A DNA stretch of 12,250 nt, taken from NCBI GenBank assembly GCA_003131665.1, contig PKWA01000138.1, positions 1 through 12,250 on the forward strand. The letters run 5' to 3'. This DNA is from Acidimicrobiaceae bacterium (GTDB lineage Bacteria; Actinomycetota; Acidimicrobiia; Acidimicrobiales; RAAP-2). Of the stretch, positions 6,124-12,250 are shown piece after piece; positions within the stretch are counted from its first letter, which is position 1, and every line of letters starts with the position of its first letter. The notes below the pieces were generated by a model, which saw nothing but the letters and a program-made list of their open reading frames with translations, was not told the DNA's origin and did not search any database. A program made the translations under genes and the position numbers.

Positions 6124-7365
6124 TCACGTTGACGTGGCGCACAGTTGACTCGCGTCCAGGATCATCGCACGCACAGTGTCACCGGACGACAAGTCGGCGC
6201 CTTCGGGCACCATCGCCAGGGCATTGGCTTCAGCGATCGCGCTTAACAGATGCGAGCCTTGACGAATGGCTCGTTCGACGTGAATCAATCCGTCGCTATG
6301 CAGACGGGCGACCACGTGAATGAGATGAAGCTTGCCGTCGCTTTCCCGGGGTAGCGCCGAGTCCAGCACCATGTTCGCCGTCGGGCGCTCGAGCTCGCGG
6401 TGTCCGGCGAGGAAGCGAAGTGCGGGGCGCACGAACAGCTCGAAACTGACCCGCGTGGACACCGGGTTTCCGGGCAGTCCGAACACCGGTACGCGCCGCG
6501 CGCCCACGACGCCGAAGGCGAACGGCTTGCCGGGTTTAATGGCCACCTGCAGCGATCGTGCGCTGTCACCGCCGAGCTCAGCGATCACCGCCTTCACGTG
6601 GTCGAGGTCGCCGACGCTCACGCCGCCCGTGGAGACGACCGCGTCACAGTCATCCACGCCGTCTTTCAATCGCTGCGCGATCGAGGCGTAGTCGTCGTGG
6701 ACGATTCCTAGATCGACGGGCAGGCAGCCCGACTCCTTGACCAACGCGAGCAACAAGGGTCGATTGAGGTCGCGTATCTGGCCGGACTGCAGCGGCCCGA
6801 GCGAGCGTGCCAGTTCGTTGCCCGTCGAGATCACGCCAACTCGTGGTCGGCGATACGCCCTCACCGACGCGAATCCCTGTCCGGCCAGGACCGCGACCTT
6901 GGCCGGGCTCAACTCGTCGCCAGCCGCTACGAGCACCTGACCAATCGCGACGTCTTCACCGGGAAAACGCACGAACTCCCCCGCGCGAATCGTCCGAGCA
7001 ACGCGCACCGTCTCACCCGAAGGCTCGACGTTCGCTTCCTCTTTCATGCAGACGCAGTCCGCACCATCGGGAAGTGGCGCGCCGGTCATTATTCGCGCCG
7101 CCTCGCCAGGGCCAACGTGCGACGAACCCCCGTCGCCGGCGTACACCGCGCCGATCACCCGCAACGTCGCTGAACCCGACGCGGTGTCGAGGGCTCGAAG
7201 TGCGAATCCGTCCATCGAGGAGTTCGCAAACCCGGGAACCAACTCCCGAGCAAGGACCACCTCGCCCGCGACGCCCCCGAGCACGTCATCAAGCGCCACC
7301 ACCTCGGGTGAGGGCGCGGCGAGGGACTCGAGCACGTAGCGCTTCGCCTCATCCAAGGCGATCAC
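6124..7365 (-). CDS. moeA: Molybdopterin molybdenumtransferase (MoeA)
   Basis: This 413-residue protein inserts molybdate into adenylylated molybdopterin. It has the full set of MoeA signatures: NSSMDGFA at 48-55, RIMTGAPLPDGAD at 91-103, VGVISTGNEL at 176-185, STGGVSVGDLDHVK at 245-258, KPGKPFAFG at 277-285 and GLPGNPVS at 296-303. The C-terminal domain IV (about 325-405) is also present, so it is complete. The start is GTG; the ribosome binding site is weak. It sits 37 bases after moaE and 37 bases before moaD, on the same strand, so a single transcript is likely. Together with mog it carries out the final metal insertion steps. Confidence 0.95.
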   Translation of the reverse strand: MIALDEAKRYVLESLAAPSPEVVALDDVLGGVAGEVVLARELVPGFANSSMDGFALRALDTASGSATLRVIGAVYAGDGGSSHVGPGEAARIMTGAPLPDGADCVCMKEEANVEPSGETVRVARTIRAGEFVRFPGEDVAIGQVLVAAGDELSPAKVAVLAGQGFASVRAYRRPRVGVISTGNELARSLGPLQSGQIRDLNRPLLLALVKESGCLPVDLGIVHDDYASIAQRLKDGVDDCDAVVSTGGVSVGDLDHVKAVIAELGGDSARSLQVAIKPGKPFAFGVVGARRVPVFGLPGNPVSTRVSFELFVRPALRFLAGHRELERPTANMVLDSALPRESDGKLHLIHVVARLHSDGLIHVERAIRQGSHLLSAIAEANALAMVPEGADLSSGDTVRAMILDASQLCATST

Positions 7366-7402
7366 GCGTGACGCCTAGGACTGGCCGTCGCGACGGCGAC
7401 CA

Positions 7403-7879
7403 TCACTGCTGTTGAACACTGACGATGCTGTGGGTTTCCTCGCTCCACGCCGAGCCGCCTTCCCACACTTCGCGCTTCCACATGGGCACCGAGATCTTTA
7501 CCGTATCGATGAGGTACTTCGCCGCTTCGAAGGCTTCGAGGCGATGCGCCGATGAGACCGCGACGACGACGGTGGTATCGCCCAACTCGACCGAGCCGAC
7601 GCGGTGATGTACGGCGATTGCCCCGAGTTCGGGCCAGCGAGACCTCGCTTCTCCCACGACCTCAAGGAGGCGGCCCTCCGCGAGCTCAGTGCTGGTCTCG
7701 TACTCCAACGAGGTGATCTCGTGGCCGGTGGTTGAAGAGTTGCGAACGGTCCCGCAGAACGTGACGACCGCACCGCAGTTAGGACGCGTCGCCCACTTCG
7801 TCAGTTCATCGGACGATAACGGCGACGCTGACACGTACACCCAGTCAAGGTTTGAGGCCAAATTCACGCTCCCCACCAT
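7403..7879 (-). CDS. moaE: Molybdopterin synthase catalytic subunit (MoaE)
   Basis: MoaE pairs with MoaD to add two sulfurs to cPMP and form the dithiolene of molybdopterin. Visible family motifs are CGAVVTFCGTVRN near the N-terminus, LEYETSTELAEGRL, IAVHHRVGSVELGDTTVVVAVSSAHR, and KYLIDTVKISVPMWKREVW with the conserved lysines used in catalysis. The start is uncertain. The frame opens with TTG 7891, I give the only ATG (7879, 158 residues), and GTG 7867 is attractive because a TATGGT hexamer lies seven bases before it, close to the leaderless spacing of other genes here. None of the three has a strong Shine-Dalgarno. It is first in the moaE-moeA-moaD block and divergent from modA. Confidence 0.93.
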   Translation of the reverse strand: MVGSVNLASNLDWVYVSASPLSSDELTKWATRPNCGAVVTFCGTVRNSSTTGHEITSLEYETSTELAEGRLLEVVGEARSRWPELGAIAVHHRVGSVELGDTTVVVAVSSAHRLEAFEAAKYLIDTVKISVPMWKREVWEGGSAWSEETHSIVSVQQQ

Positions 7880-7995
7880 AGTTTGGGACAACTTTGGTGC
7901 CGCCGAGCGCCGTTCTCACCCTCGGACGTCAACCCACCAACGCAACTGCAGCGTCGAATCACGTAGAATACCGCAAATACCAGGTACATCCACTC

Positions 7996-8024
7996 TTGAC
8001 GCCGTAAAAGTAGGCGACTAGGTG
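7996..8024 (+). promoter_or_regulatory. Candidate modA promoter
   Basis: TTGACG at 7996-8001 and TAGGTG at 8019-8024 are 17 bases apart, a good -35 and a weaker -10, giving a leader of about 25-35 bases before modA. GGCGAC occurs at 8013-8018 and again at 8024-8029, an 11-base direct repeat that straddles the -10 and could be a regulator site. The rest of the 7892-8065 interval shows no gene I can support. Confidence 0.4.
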
Positions 8025-8042
8025 GCGACGCCGAACCGATAG

Positions 8043-8048
8043 AAGGAG
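8043..8048 (+). promoter_or_regulatory. Shine-Dalgarno for modA with odd spacing
   Basis: AAGGAG is five bases before an in-frame ATC (8054-8056) but 17 bases before the first ordinary start, TTG 8066. It therefore argues for a start at 8054, which would need a rare AUC start or a base error for ATG. Confidence 0.55.
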
Positions 8049-8065
8049 ACGCCATCACGACTTCG

Positions 8066-8992
8066 TTGACCGCCGTTCAATCGCCCTGCTCACGCGTTGC
8101 ATCGACCTTTCGCGGGCGTGCACCTGTCGTTGCATTGTCCGCCACCCTCATTGCGGCGATGTTCGTTGGACTCACAGATACCGCTCGTTCCGGTGCGGCG
8201 ACCACGACCAAGCATTCGGGCACCGTCGACGTGCTCTACGCCGGTTCGTTCCTCGATCTCATGCAACAGCAGTTCGATCCCGCCTTTCACAAAGCCACGG
8301 GCTACACGATTAGTGGCATCTCCGCCGGATCTTCAGCACTGGCCAGTGAGATCTCGGGCGGCACCGTGGTGGGCGACGTCTTCATCAGTGCCTCGCCCGC
8401 GGTCGACGCCACCTTGCAAGGCGCCGCCAACGGCAGCTGGGTGACGACCTACAAGGAGTTCGCCAAATCACCGCTCGTGCTCGGCTACAACCCGGCGTCC
8501 AGGTTCGCCTTGGCGCTGAAGTCCGAGCCCTGGTACGACGTGGTGGACCTGCCGGGCTTCTTGCTCGGTCGAACCGATCCCGCGACCGATCCCAAGGGCG
8601 TGCTCGCCGTGGACGCGTTGAGCGGCGTCGCACTCAGCTATAACGTGCCGGCCCTCGCGCCACTAGCGACGTCGACCTCCAACATCTTTGAAGAGACGTC
8701 ACTGGTCGGCGAGCTCCAGGCCGGCCAACTCGACGCCGGCTTCTTCTACGCCGTCGAAGCGAAGGCGGCGCACATCAAGACCGTCCCGCTGGTTGGAACG
8801 AGCCTCGCCGGTGAGTACACCGTCGCCATCTTGAAGAACGCGCCCCACACCGCCGCCGCCCAGGCCTTCGTCAAGTTCCTGTTGGGCAAGAGTGGCCAAA
8901 AGATCCTGCTCGCGAACGGCGTGACGCCCCTCAGTCCGGTGCAGGACTTCACGGCGTCGTCCCCCACCACGACCACGACGTCGCAGCCGTAA
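8066..8992 (+). CDS. Molybdate/tungstate-binding extracellular protein (ModA/WtpA-like)
   Basis: This is a solute-binding protein of an oxyanion ABC importer. After a signal peptide (hydrophobic 20-36, probable cleavage after the Ala-rich stretch at 44-45) come VLYAGSFLDL at 57-66, SAGSSALASEI at 86-96, GDVFIS at 103-108, LVLGYNP near 137, PWYDVV then GRTDPATDPKGV at 168-179, and LQAGQLDAGFFY near 218. The AGS and SAGSS loops normally bind the oxyanion. The PWYDV...DPATDP layout is closer to WtpA (tungstate/molybdate) than to E. coli ModA, so the preferred metal is open. There is no lipobox cysteine, unusual for a Gram-positive binding protein. The tail is Thr-rich. TTG 8066 is the first conventional start, but the Shine-Dalgarno fits codon ATC 8054. 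The stop overlaps the next start (TAATG). Confidence 0.88.
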   Translation: MTAVQSPCSRVASTFRGRAPVVALSATLIAAMFVGLTDTARSGAATTTKHSGTVDVLYAGSFLDLMQQQFDPAFHKATGYTISGISAGSSALASEISGGTVVGDVFISASPAVDATLQGAANGSWVTTYKEFAKSPLVLGYNPASRFALALKSEPWYDVVDLPGFLLGRTDPATDPKGVLAVDALSGVALSYNVPALAPLATSTSNIFEETSLVGELQAGQLDAGFFYAVEAKAAHIKTVPLVGTSLAGEYTVAILKNAPHTAAAQAFVKFLLGKSGQKILLANGVTPLSPVQDFTASSPTTTTTSQP

Positions 8993-10878
8993 TGTCGCGC
9001 GGCGTCGCCCGCAGCCCGCTGACGTTCTTGGGCGGGCTCATTGTCCTGTACTTGGCCGTGCCCCTGGTCGCCTTTGCCGTTCGCTTCCTCAGCACCTCTG
9101 ATCGGGGCTTTCACGTGCCGGGTCTCTTCCCCGCGCTCTGGGTTTCGGTGAGCTGTGCCACGATGTCGCTCGCGTTGATCACGGTCTTGGGTGTGCCCTT
9201 GGCCTACCTGTTGGCGCGCTCGAAGAGTCGGCTGGCCTCGATCGTCGGACTCATCGTTCAAATCCCCTTGGCCCTGCCGCCCTTGATGAGTGGCATCATC
9301 CTCATCTACCTCATCGGTCCCTATACGTTCTTGGGCCGACTCTTTGGCCAGTCGCTGACCGAATCAAAGATCGGCATCGTGATCGCGATGACCTTTGTCT
9401 CGTCGCCCTTTCTTATCGTCGCGGCTCGCGCCGCCTTCGCTTCGGTGGACCAAGGACTGTTGGACGTGGCCTCGACACTCGGACACGGCGACGTGTCGCG
9501 CCTTCTTCGCGTCGCGGTGCCCGTCGCCGGGCCGGGCATCCGAGCGGGCATGCTCCTCGCGTGGTTGCGCGCTTTTGGCGAGTACGGGGCCGTCGTGATA
9601 CTCGCGTACAACCCGGCCTCGCTGCCGATCTACACCTACAACCAGTTCAGTGGTGTCGGGCTGCGCACGACGCTGGCCCCCACCGCGCTCGCCATCGCCG
9701 TCGCCGTCGCCGTCGTCGTGATCAGTCGTGTTCGATTCACGCGTCGTCGAGCCAGTGAGGCAGACCTTCCCCTACCCCAAGCACCTACCAAGATGATTCC
9801 CGCGCCCGTTCACTTTGACATCGACTACCGCCTGGGCTCGTTCCATCTAACGCTCGCCCACGCGTCGAGCGTCAATAACGTCGCCGTACTTGGACCTTCG
9901 GGGTCGGGCAAGTCAGCGCTTCTTCGCAGCCTCGCCGGAATCTACGGTGCCGCTCCCGGCGAGTTTTCCTGCGGCGAGACATCGCTTCGCCACGTCCCGG
10001 CGGAACAACGACGAGTCGGCTACGTCGCTCAGGGATTCTCTCTCTTTCCCCACCTCACGGTGTGGCAACAACTCCTCTTCGCCAAATCGGCCACGCCAGA
10101 ACTGGCCAGTTATTGGCTCACGCACCTTGGTCTCGAGGAACTCGTCGCCCGCTTTCCTTCGGAACTCTCCGGCGGTCAACGTCAGCGCGTCGCCTTGGCG
10201 CAGGTGCTGTGCAGTTCGCCCCAAGTACTGCTGCTCGACGAACCGTTTTCTGCCCTCGACGTGCCCGTTCGCCAAGAACTGCGCCGCCAGCTTCGCCGTC
10301 TACAACGAGAGACCGGCCTCGCCACCTTGATCGTGACCCATGACCCCGAGGAGGCAGCGTTCCTGTCCGACGAAGTGGTCATCATCAGCAAGGGTCGTGT
10401 GCTGCAAGCCGGGTCGAGCCGCCAGGTCTTCACCCGACCGGGCTCGCTCGAGGTCGCGCGCCTGCTGGGCATCTCGAACCTGCATCACGCCACGGTCGTG
10501 ACCAGCGGGCTTCTCAACGCCAACGGCGCCCTCATCGCCACGAATCCTTCAGACCTCCGCGCCGGGACGATCGTGGCGTGGAGCGTGCGTCCCGAACGTA
10601 TCTCCATTGTCGCGACGTCAGATGCTGACAACGCGTTCGACGAACCGCCTCGAGCATCATTGAACGGGACCCTCACCGACATTGCCGACGTCGGCACGGC
10701 AGTCGACCTCTTCGTCGCGGTCACCACCGAACTCGAACTTCAAGTGCGTACGAGCGATCCGATCGAGTATCGAGTGGGCGATCGCTGCCAGTTGATAATT
10801 TCGCCCGACGCGATCGCGTTCTGGCCCGTCACACTCGACGAGTCGCTCGAATCCGTCGCCACCGCCTCGACGCCGTAG
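8992..10878 (+). CDS. Fused molybdate ABC transporter permease-ATPase (ModB-ModC)
   Basis: One 628-residue chain carries both membrane and ATPase parts of the importer. Residues 1-250 are a ModB-type permease with about six hydrophobic segments (near 9-31, 46-75, 84-110, 127-149, 186-206, 230-246) and an EAA-type loop at 158-182 (DVASTLGHGDVSRLLRVAVP). A Pro-rich linker (259-272) follows. Residues 273-490 are a ModC-type ATPase: Walker A GPSGSGKS 301-308, Q-loop Gln347, LSGGQ 392-396, Walker B VLLLDE 412-417, D-loop ALD 421-423 and H450. Residues 495-612 are a TOBE-like region that in ModC binds oxyanion for feedback. All motifs are intact in one frame, so it is a real fusion. Its ATG overlaps the modA TAA by one base. 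No clear terminator follows. Confidence 0.92.
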   Translation: MSRGVARSPLTFLGGLIVLYLAVPLVAFAVRFLSTSDRGFHVPGLFPALWVSVSCATMSLALITVLGVPLAYLLARSKSRLASIVGLIVQIPLALPPLMSGIILIYLIGPYTFLGRLFGQSLTESKIGIVIAMTFVSSPFLIVAARAAFASVDQGLLDVASTLGHGDVSRLLRVAVPVAGPGIRAGMLLAWLRAFGEYGAVVILAYNPASLPIYTYNQFSGVGLRTTLAPTALAIAVAVAVVVISRVRFTRRRASEADLPLPQAPTKMIPAPVHFDIDYRLGSFHLTLAHASSVNNVAVLGPSGSGKSALLRSLAGIYGAAPGEFSCGETSLRHVPAEQRRVGYVAQGFSLFPHLTVWQQLLFAKSATPELASYWLTHLGLEELVARFPSELSGGQRQRVALAQVLCSSPQVLLLDEPFSALDVPVRQELRRQLRRLQRETGLATLIVTHDPEEAAFLSDEVVIISKGRVLQAGSSRQVFTRPGSLEVARLLGISNLHHATVVTSGLLNANGALIATNPSDLRAGTIVAWSVRPERISIVATSDADNAFDEPPRASLNGTLTDIADVGTAVDLFVAVTTELELQVRTSDPIEYRVGDRCQLIISPDAIAFWPVTLDESLESVATASTP

Positions 10879-11178
10879 CACTTAAGCGCAGGATGCGCAT
10901 GTGATGTAGTCCATCTCGAAGTGTCCGGGTGCCAAGATCTCTCACGACGCTTCGTCGCTGCGCAGCACCGTTCACCACGTTCGCGTTAAGTAGGCACTTT
11001 GCCGTAGCGGAGTGGAGAGATGTTCTAAGGAGATCACCAGGATCGTCCACGAAACAGCGATCTTCATTGAATTGCAACATGGATGGCGATCACGGATGTT
11101 ACGCTTCGAATTAGGACGTCTAGAACCCCGCATCCCTCGCACCTGACACTTGGTCAGGGCGCTAGCAGGAGGTGTGAA
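10879..11178. other. Gene-free interval after modBC
   Basis: No protein I can support is encoded in these 300 bases. Short open frames exist but lack ribosome binding sites and known motifs. There is a 5-base-pair hairpin (GCGCA-GGA-TGCGC, 10886-10898) without a T-tract, too weak to call a terminator. A second inverted repeat lies at 11142-11158. The promoter of the following small gene should be here, but no convincing -35/-10 pair was found. Confidence 0.5.
11142..11158 (+). promoter_or_regulatory. Inverted repeat before the two-TM protein gene
   Basis: CCTGAC and GTCAGG are separated by five bases and end eight bases before the AGGAGGTG ribosome binding site at 11167. It may be a leader hairpin or an operator. 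The six-base arms are short, so chance is possible. Confidence 0.3.
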
Positions 11179-11442
11179 GTGGGTCTTCCCGGAATGGTAT
11201 TAAGTGCCATCGCAGCTGTCGCGGGGGCGATTATGTACTGGGCCGTTACCTATCAAGGTACGGGCTTTCGTCTCTCCACCGTCGGTCTCATTCTCATGAT
11301 TGCGGGGGCGGCCGGATTCGTCGTCTCGGCGATGATCTTTGCTACGTCTCGACGTCAGGTGAGCACTGGCTCTCACTCCATGGATCGACAGGTCACTGAC
11401 TCGAGTGGTCGCTCAAGTTCGGTGCACGAAGAGAGCAAGTAA
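11179..11442 (+). CDS. Small two-TM membrane protein (DUF6458-like)
   Basis: This 87-residue protein has two predicted membrane helices (about residues 6-24 and 32-53) joined by a short loop (TYQGTGFRLSTVG), then a hydrophilic Ser-rich tail of about 30 residues. The IMYWAVTYQ...FRLSTVGLILMIAGAAGFVVS pattern resembles actinobacterial DUF6458 proteins, which have no known function. GTG 11179 is chosen because a perfect AGGAGGTG (11167-11174) lies four bases upstream. The frame stays open further upstream to 11083, but that part has no membrane or family character. A similar small membrane protein gene follows 122 bases later. Confidence 0.75.
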   Translation: MGLPGMVLSAIAAVAGAIMYWAVTYQGTGFRLSTVGLILMIAGAAGFVVSAMIFATSRRQVSTGSHSMDRQVTDSSGRSSSVHEESK

Positions 11443-11496
11443 CAGCTAGGCGCGCTGGACGTCGCAAGTAGTTTTCGGCCCCGTGCTCGTCTCTGT

Positions 11497-11510
11497 CTCT
11501 TTTAAAAGAG
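11497..11510. promoter_or_regulatory. 14-base AT-centred palindrome between small membrane protein genes
   Basis: CTCTTTTAAAAGAG is a perfect palindrome with no spacer, 54 bases before the next start codon. Its AT-rich core in a GC-rich genome makes it a candidate operator for the downstream gene. As an RNA hairpin it would lack a proper loop, so a terminator is less likely. Confidence 0.4.
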
Positions 11511-11564
11511 GCGAACTCGCGGCGATTAGCAGTAGGAACAACAGGTAGTAATAAAGGAGGCATT

Positions 11565-11720
11565 GTGATTTTTCTAGGTGTAGTACTTCTCATTATTGGC
11601 TTCGTCACGGGGATTGCGATTGTGTGGACAATCGGCGTGCTCGTGTTCGTCGTTGGGCTGGCTCTCTGGCTGCTCGGAGCGATGGGTCACGCTGTTGGAG
11701 GTCGACGACACTACTATTGA
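11565..11720 (+). CDS. Small two-TM membrane protein (DUF6131 family)
   Basis: This 51-residue protein runs from GTG 11565 to TGA 11718-11720. It has two hydrophobic helices (about 2-20 and 22-39) joined at WTIGVL, and the strongly conserved ending WLLGAMGHAVGGRRHYY. The WTIG and GRRHYY signatures match the actinobacterial DUF6131 family, whose function is unknown; members are often found near stress or envelope genes. An AAAGGAGG (11553-11560) four bases upstream gives strong support for translation. It is shorter than usual gene-calling cut-offs and easily missed. It follows another small two-TM protein on the same strand. Confidence 0.88.
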   Translation: MIFLGVVLLIIGFVTGIAIVWTIGVLVFVVGLALWLLGAMGHAVGGRRHYY

Positions 11721-11825
11721 CCCTCAACGCAGTCGCGGGCTCATCTCAAGCCTTTCGGAACGACGGACACCCGGAGTAACCAGTTTGATCATCACGCTTG
11801 AACCGGTGACGCCTCTCGGGACACT

Positions 11826-12227
11826 TCAAAAATCGGAAGGGATCTCCACGCCGACGTTGGTGGCCTTGACTACTGCGTCCACCACCACGCCCGGGGCCAG
11901 CTTGAGTTCGTCGGCGGCTTCGCGGGTGATCAGCGACACGAACCGATGCGGTCCGGCCTGGATCTCCACCTGGGCGACGACCTTATCTTTCACAACCTTC
12001 GTCACGATGCCAACGAATCGATTGCGCGCGGACTGGGCCCGGGGTTGGTTCGACTTCTGATCACCGGCGATCTCGATCGCCAGAGTGGCCAGCGCGGCGC
12101 CGTCAAAATAACGACGGTCGTCCGACCCGGACGTTGATTCGATGCGCCCGGCCACCGCCCAACGACGCAAGGTATCGACGCTCACGCCAAGGAGTTCAGC
12201 GGCCTGGCCAATGCGATATTTCGTCAT
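11826..12227 (-). CDS. HTH-molbindin transcriptional regulator (MerR/excisionase-like HTH plus TOBE/Mop domain)
   Basis: This 133-residue protein has a MerR/excisionase-type winged helix at 4-41 (YRIGQAAELLGVSVDTLRRW, then a GRI...DDRRYF wing) and one molbindin domain at 66-130 (ARNRFVGIVTKVVKDKVVAQV, GPHRFVSLITREAADEL, VDAVVKATNVGVEIP). Mop/TOBE domains bind molybdate or tungstate across oligomer interfaces, as in ModE. The domain pairing suggests a one-component oxyanion sensor, and the mod and moa genes are its probable targets; that is inference from position. It lacks the ModE-type HTH and has one Mop domain rather than two, so it must oligomerise to bind ligand if it follows the known mode. 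ATG 12227 has a TAATCT hexamer six bases upstream and no Shine-Dalgarno, so the mRNA is probably leaderless. Confidence 0.9.
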   Translation of the reverse strand: MTKYRIGQAAELLGVSVDTLRRWAVAGRIESTSGSDDRRYFDGAALATLAIEIAGDQKSNQPRAQSARNRFVGIVTKVVKDKVVAQVEIQAGPHRFVSLITREAADELKLAPGVVVDAVVKATNVGVEIPSDF

Positions 12228-12233
12228 TCACAG

Positions 12234-12239
12234 AGATTA
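12234..12239 (-). promoter_or_regulatory. -10 element of leaderless promoter for the HTH-molbindin gene
   Basis: On the minus strand TAATCT (TANNNT) is followed by six bases and ATG 12227. TCAC at 12228-12231 and GTGA at 12234 onward are part of a loose repeat around the hexamer, so autoregulation is possible, but the -35 region lies outside the window. Confidence 0.55.
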
Positions 12240-12250
12240 GTTAGTGACTC

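Noticed and set aside
7384-7397. 14-base GC palindrome between moaE and moeA
   Set aside because: It consists of GC-rich CG-step sequence common in this genome, has no T-tract, and lies inside an apparent operon.
6087-7402. Equal 37-base gaps on both sides of moeA
   Set aside because: The two gap sequences are not similar, so the equal length looks coincidental.
10886-10898. Hairpin after modBC as a terminator
   Set aside because: The stem has only five pairs and no T-run follows, so it does not support an intrinsic terminator.
11105-11111. TTCGAAT resembling a tRNA T-loop
   Set aside because: No flanking T-stem pairing, acceptor stem or anticodon arm could be found.
11083-11178. N-terminal extension of the DUF6458-like protein
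   Set aside because: The perfect ribosome binding site lies before GTG 11179, and the extension has no membrane segment or family similarity.
11596-12060. Plus-strand open frame overlapping DUF6131 and the regulator
   Set aside because: It is out of frame with the recognisable DUF6131 protein and antisense to the molbindin domain.

Overview
The window looks like a chromosomal segment of a moderately GC-rich actinobacterium. The evidence is a WhiB iron-sulfur regulator, an AAA/VWA pair resembling the neighbouring mycobacterial proteins Rv0958 and Rv0959, small membrane proteins of actinobacterial DUF families, and four genes with a TANNNT -10 hexamer exactly six bases before the start codon, the classic arrangement of actinobacterial leaderless transcripts. 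Lineage below phylum is a guess; Acidimicrobiia would fit.

Layout. (1) At 1-45 is the last 15 codons of a plus-strand gene that reads like a WhiB tail. A formiminotransferase gene (54-869) follows. (2) A minus-strand block holds a MoxR/ChlI-like AAA+ ATPase (4688-3264), a VWA protein whose start overlaps the ATPase stop (TAGTG; 3264-1270), and whiB (1149-874). whiB has a set of three half-sites, including a perfect 22-base palindrome, just upstream of its ribosome binding site. (3) Plus-strand genes encode an SRPBCC protein (4805-5305) and MogA/MoaB (5383-5904). (4) A minus-strand molybdenum cofactor group, moaE-moeA-moaD (about 7879 down to 5850), has a last gene that overlaps the 3' end of mogA tail to tail by 55 bases. 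(5) A plus-strand transport operon holds a molybdate/tungstate-binding protein (8066-8992) and a single-chain ModB-ModC permease/ATPase fusion (8992-10878), joined by TAATG. (6) Two small membrane protein genes follow (11179-11442 and 11565-11720). (7) At the right edge a minus-strand gene (12227-11826) encodes a MerR-like HTH fused to a molbindin (TOBE/Mop) domain.

Most of 5.4-12.2 kb is a coherent molybdenum locus. ModA and ModBC would import molybdate or tungstate. MoaD/MoaE would make molybdopterin from cPMP, MogA would adenylylate it and MoeA would insert the metal. The HTH-molbindin protein is the obvious candidate oxyanion sensor. moaA, moaC and mobA are not here. The AAA/VWA pair is of the general type used in metalloenzyme maturation (compare CoxD/CoxE for Mo-CO dehydrogenase), but a link to the cofactor genes is only inference from position.

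No mobile element, CRISPR array, tRNA or rRNA was found. The most unusual points are the 22-base inverted repeat formed by two whiB-like 3' ends around the formiminotransferase gene, the three-half-site array before whiB, the repeated leaderless promoter geometry, the ill-placed start of modA (an ideal Shine-Dalgarno before an ATC codon), and the mogA/moaD overlap.
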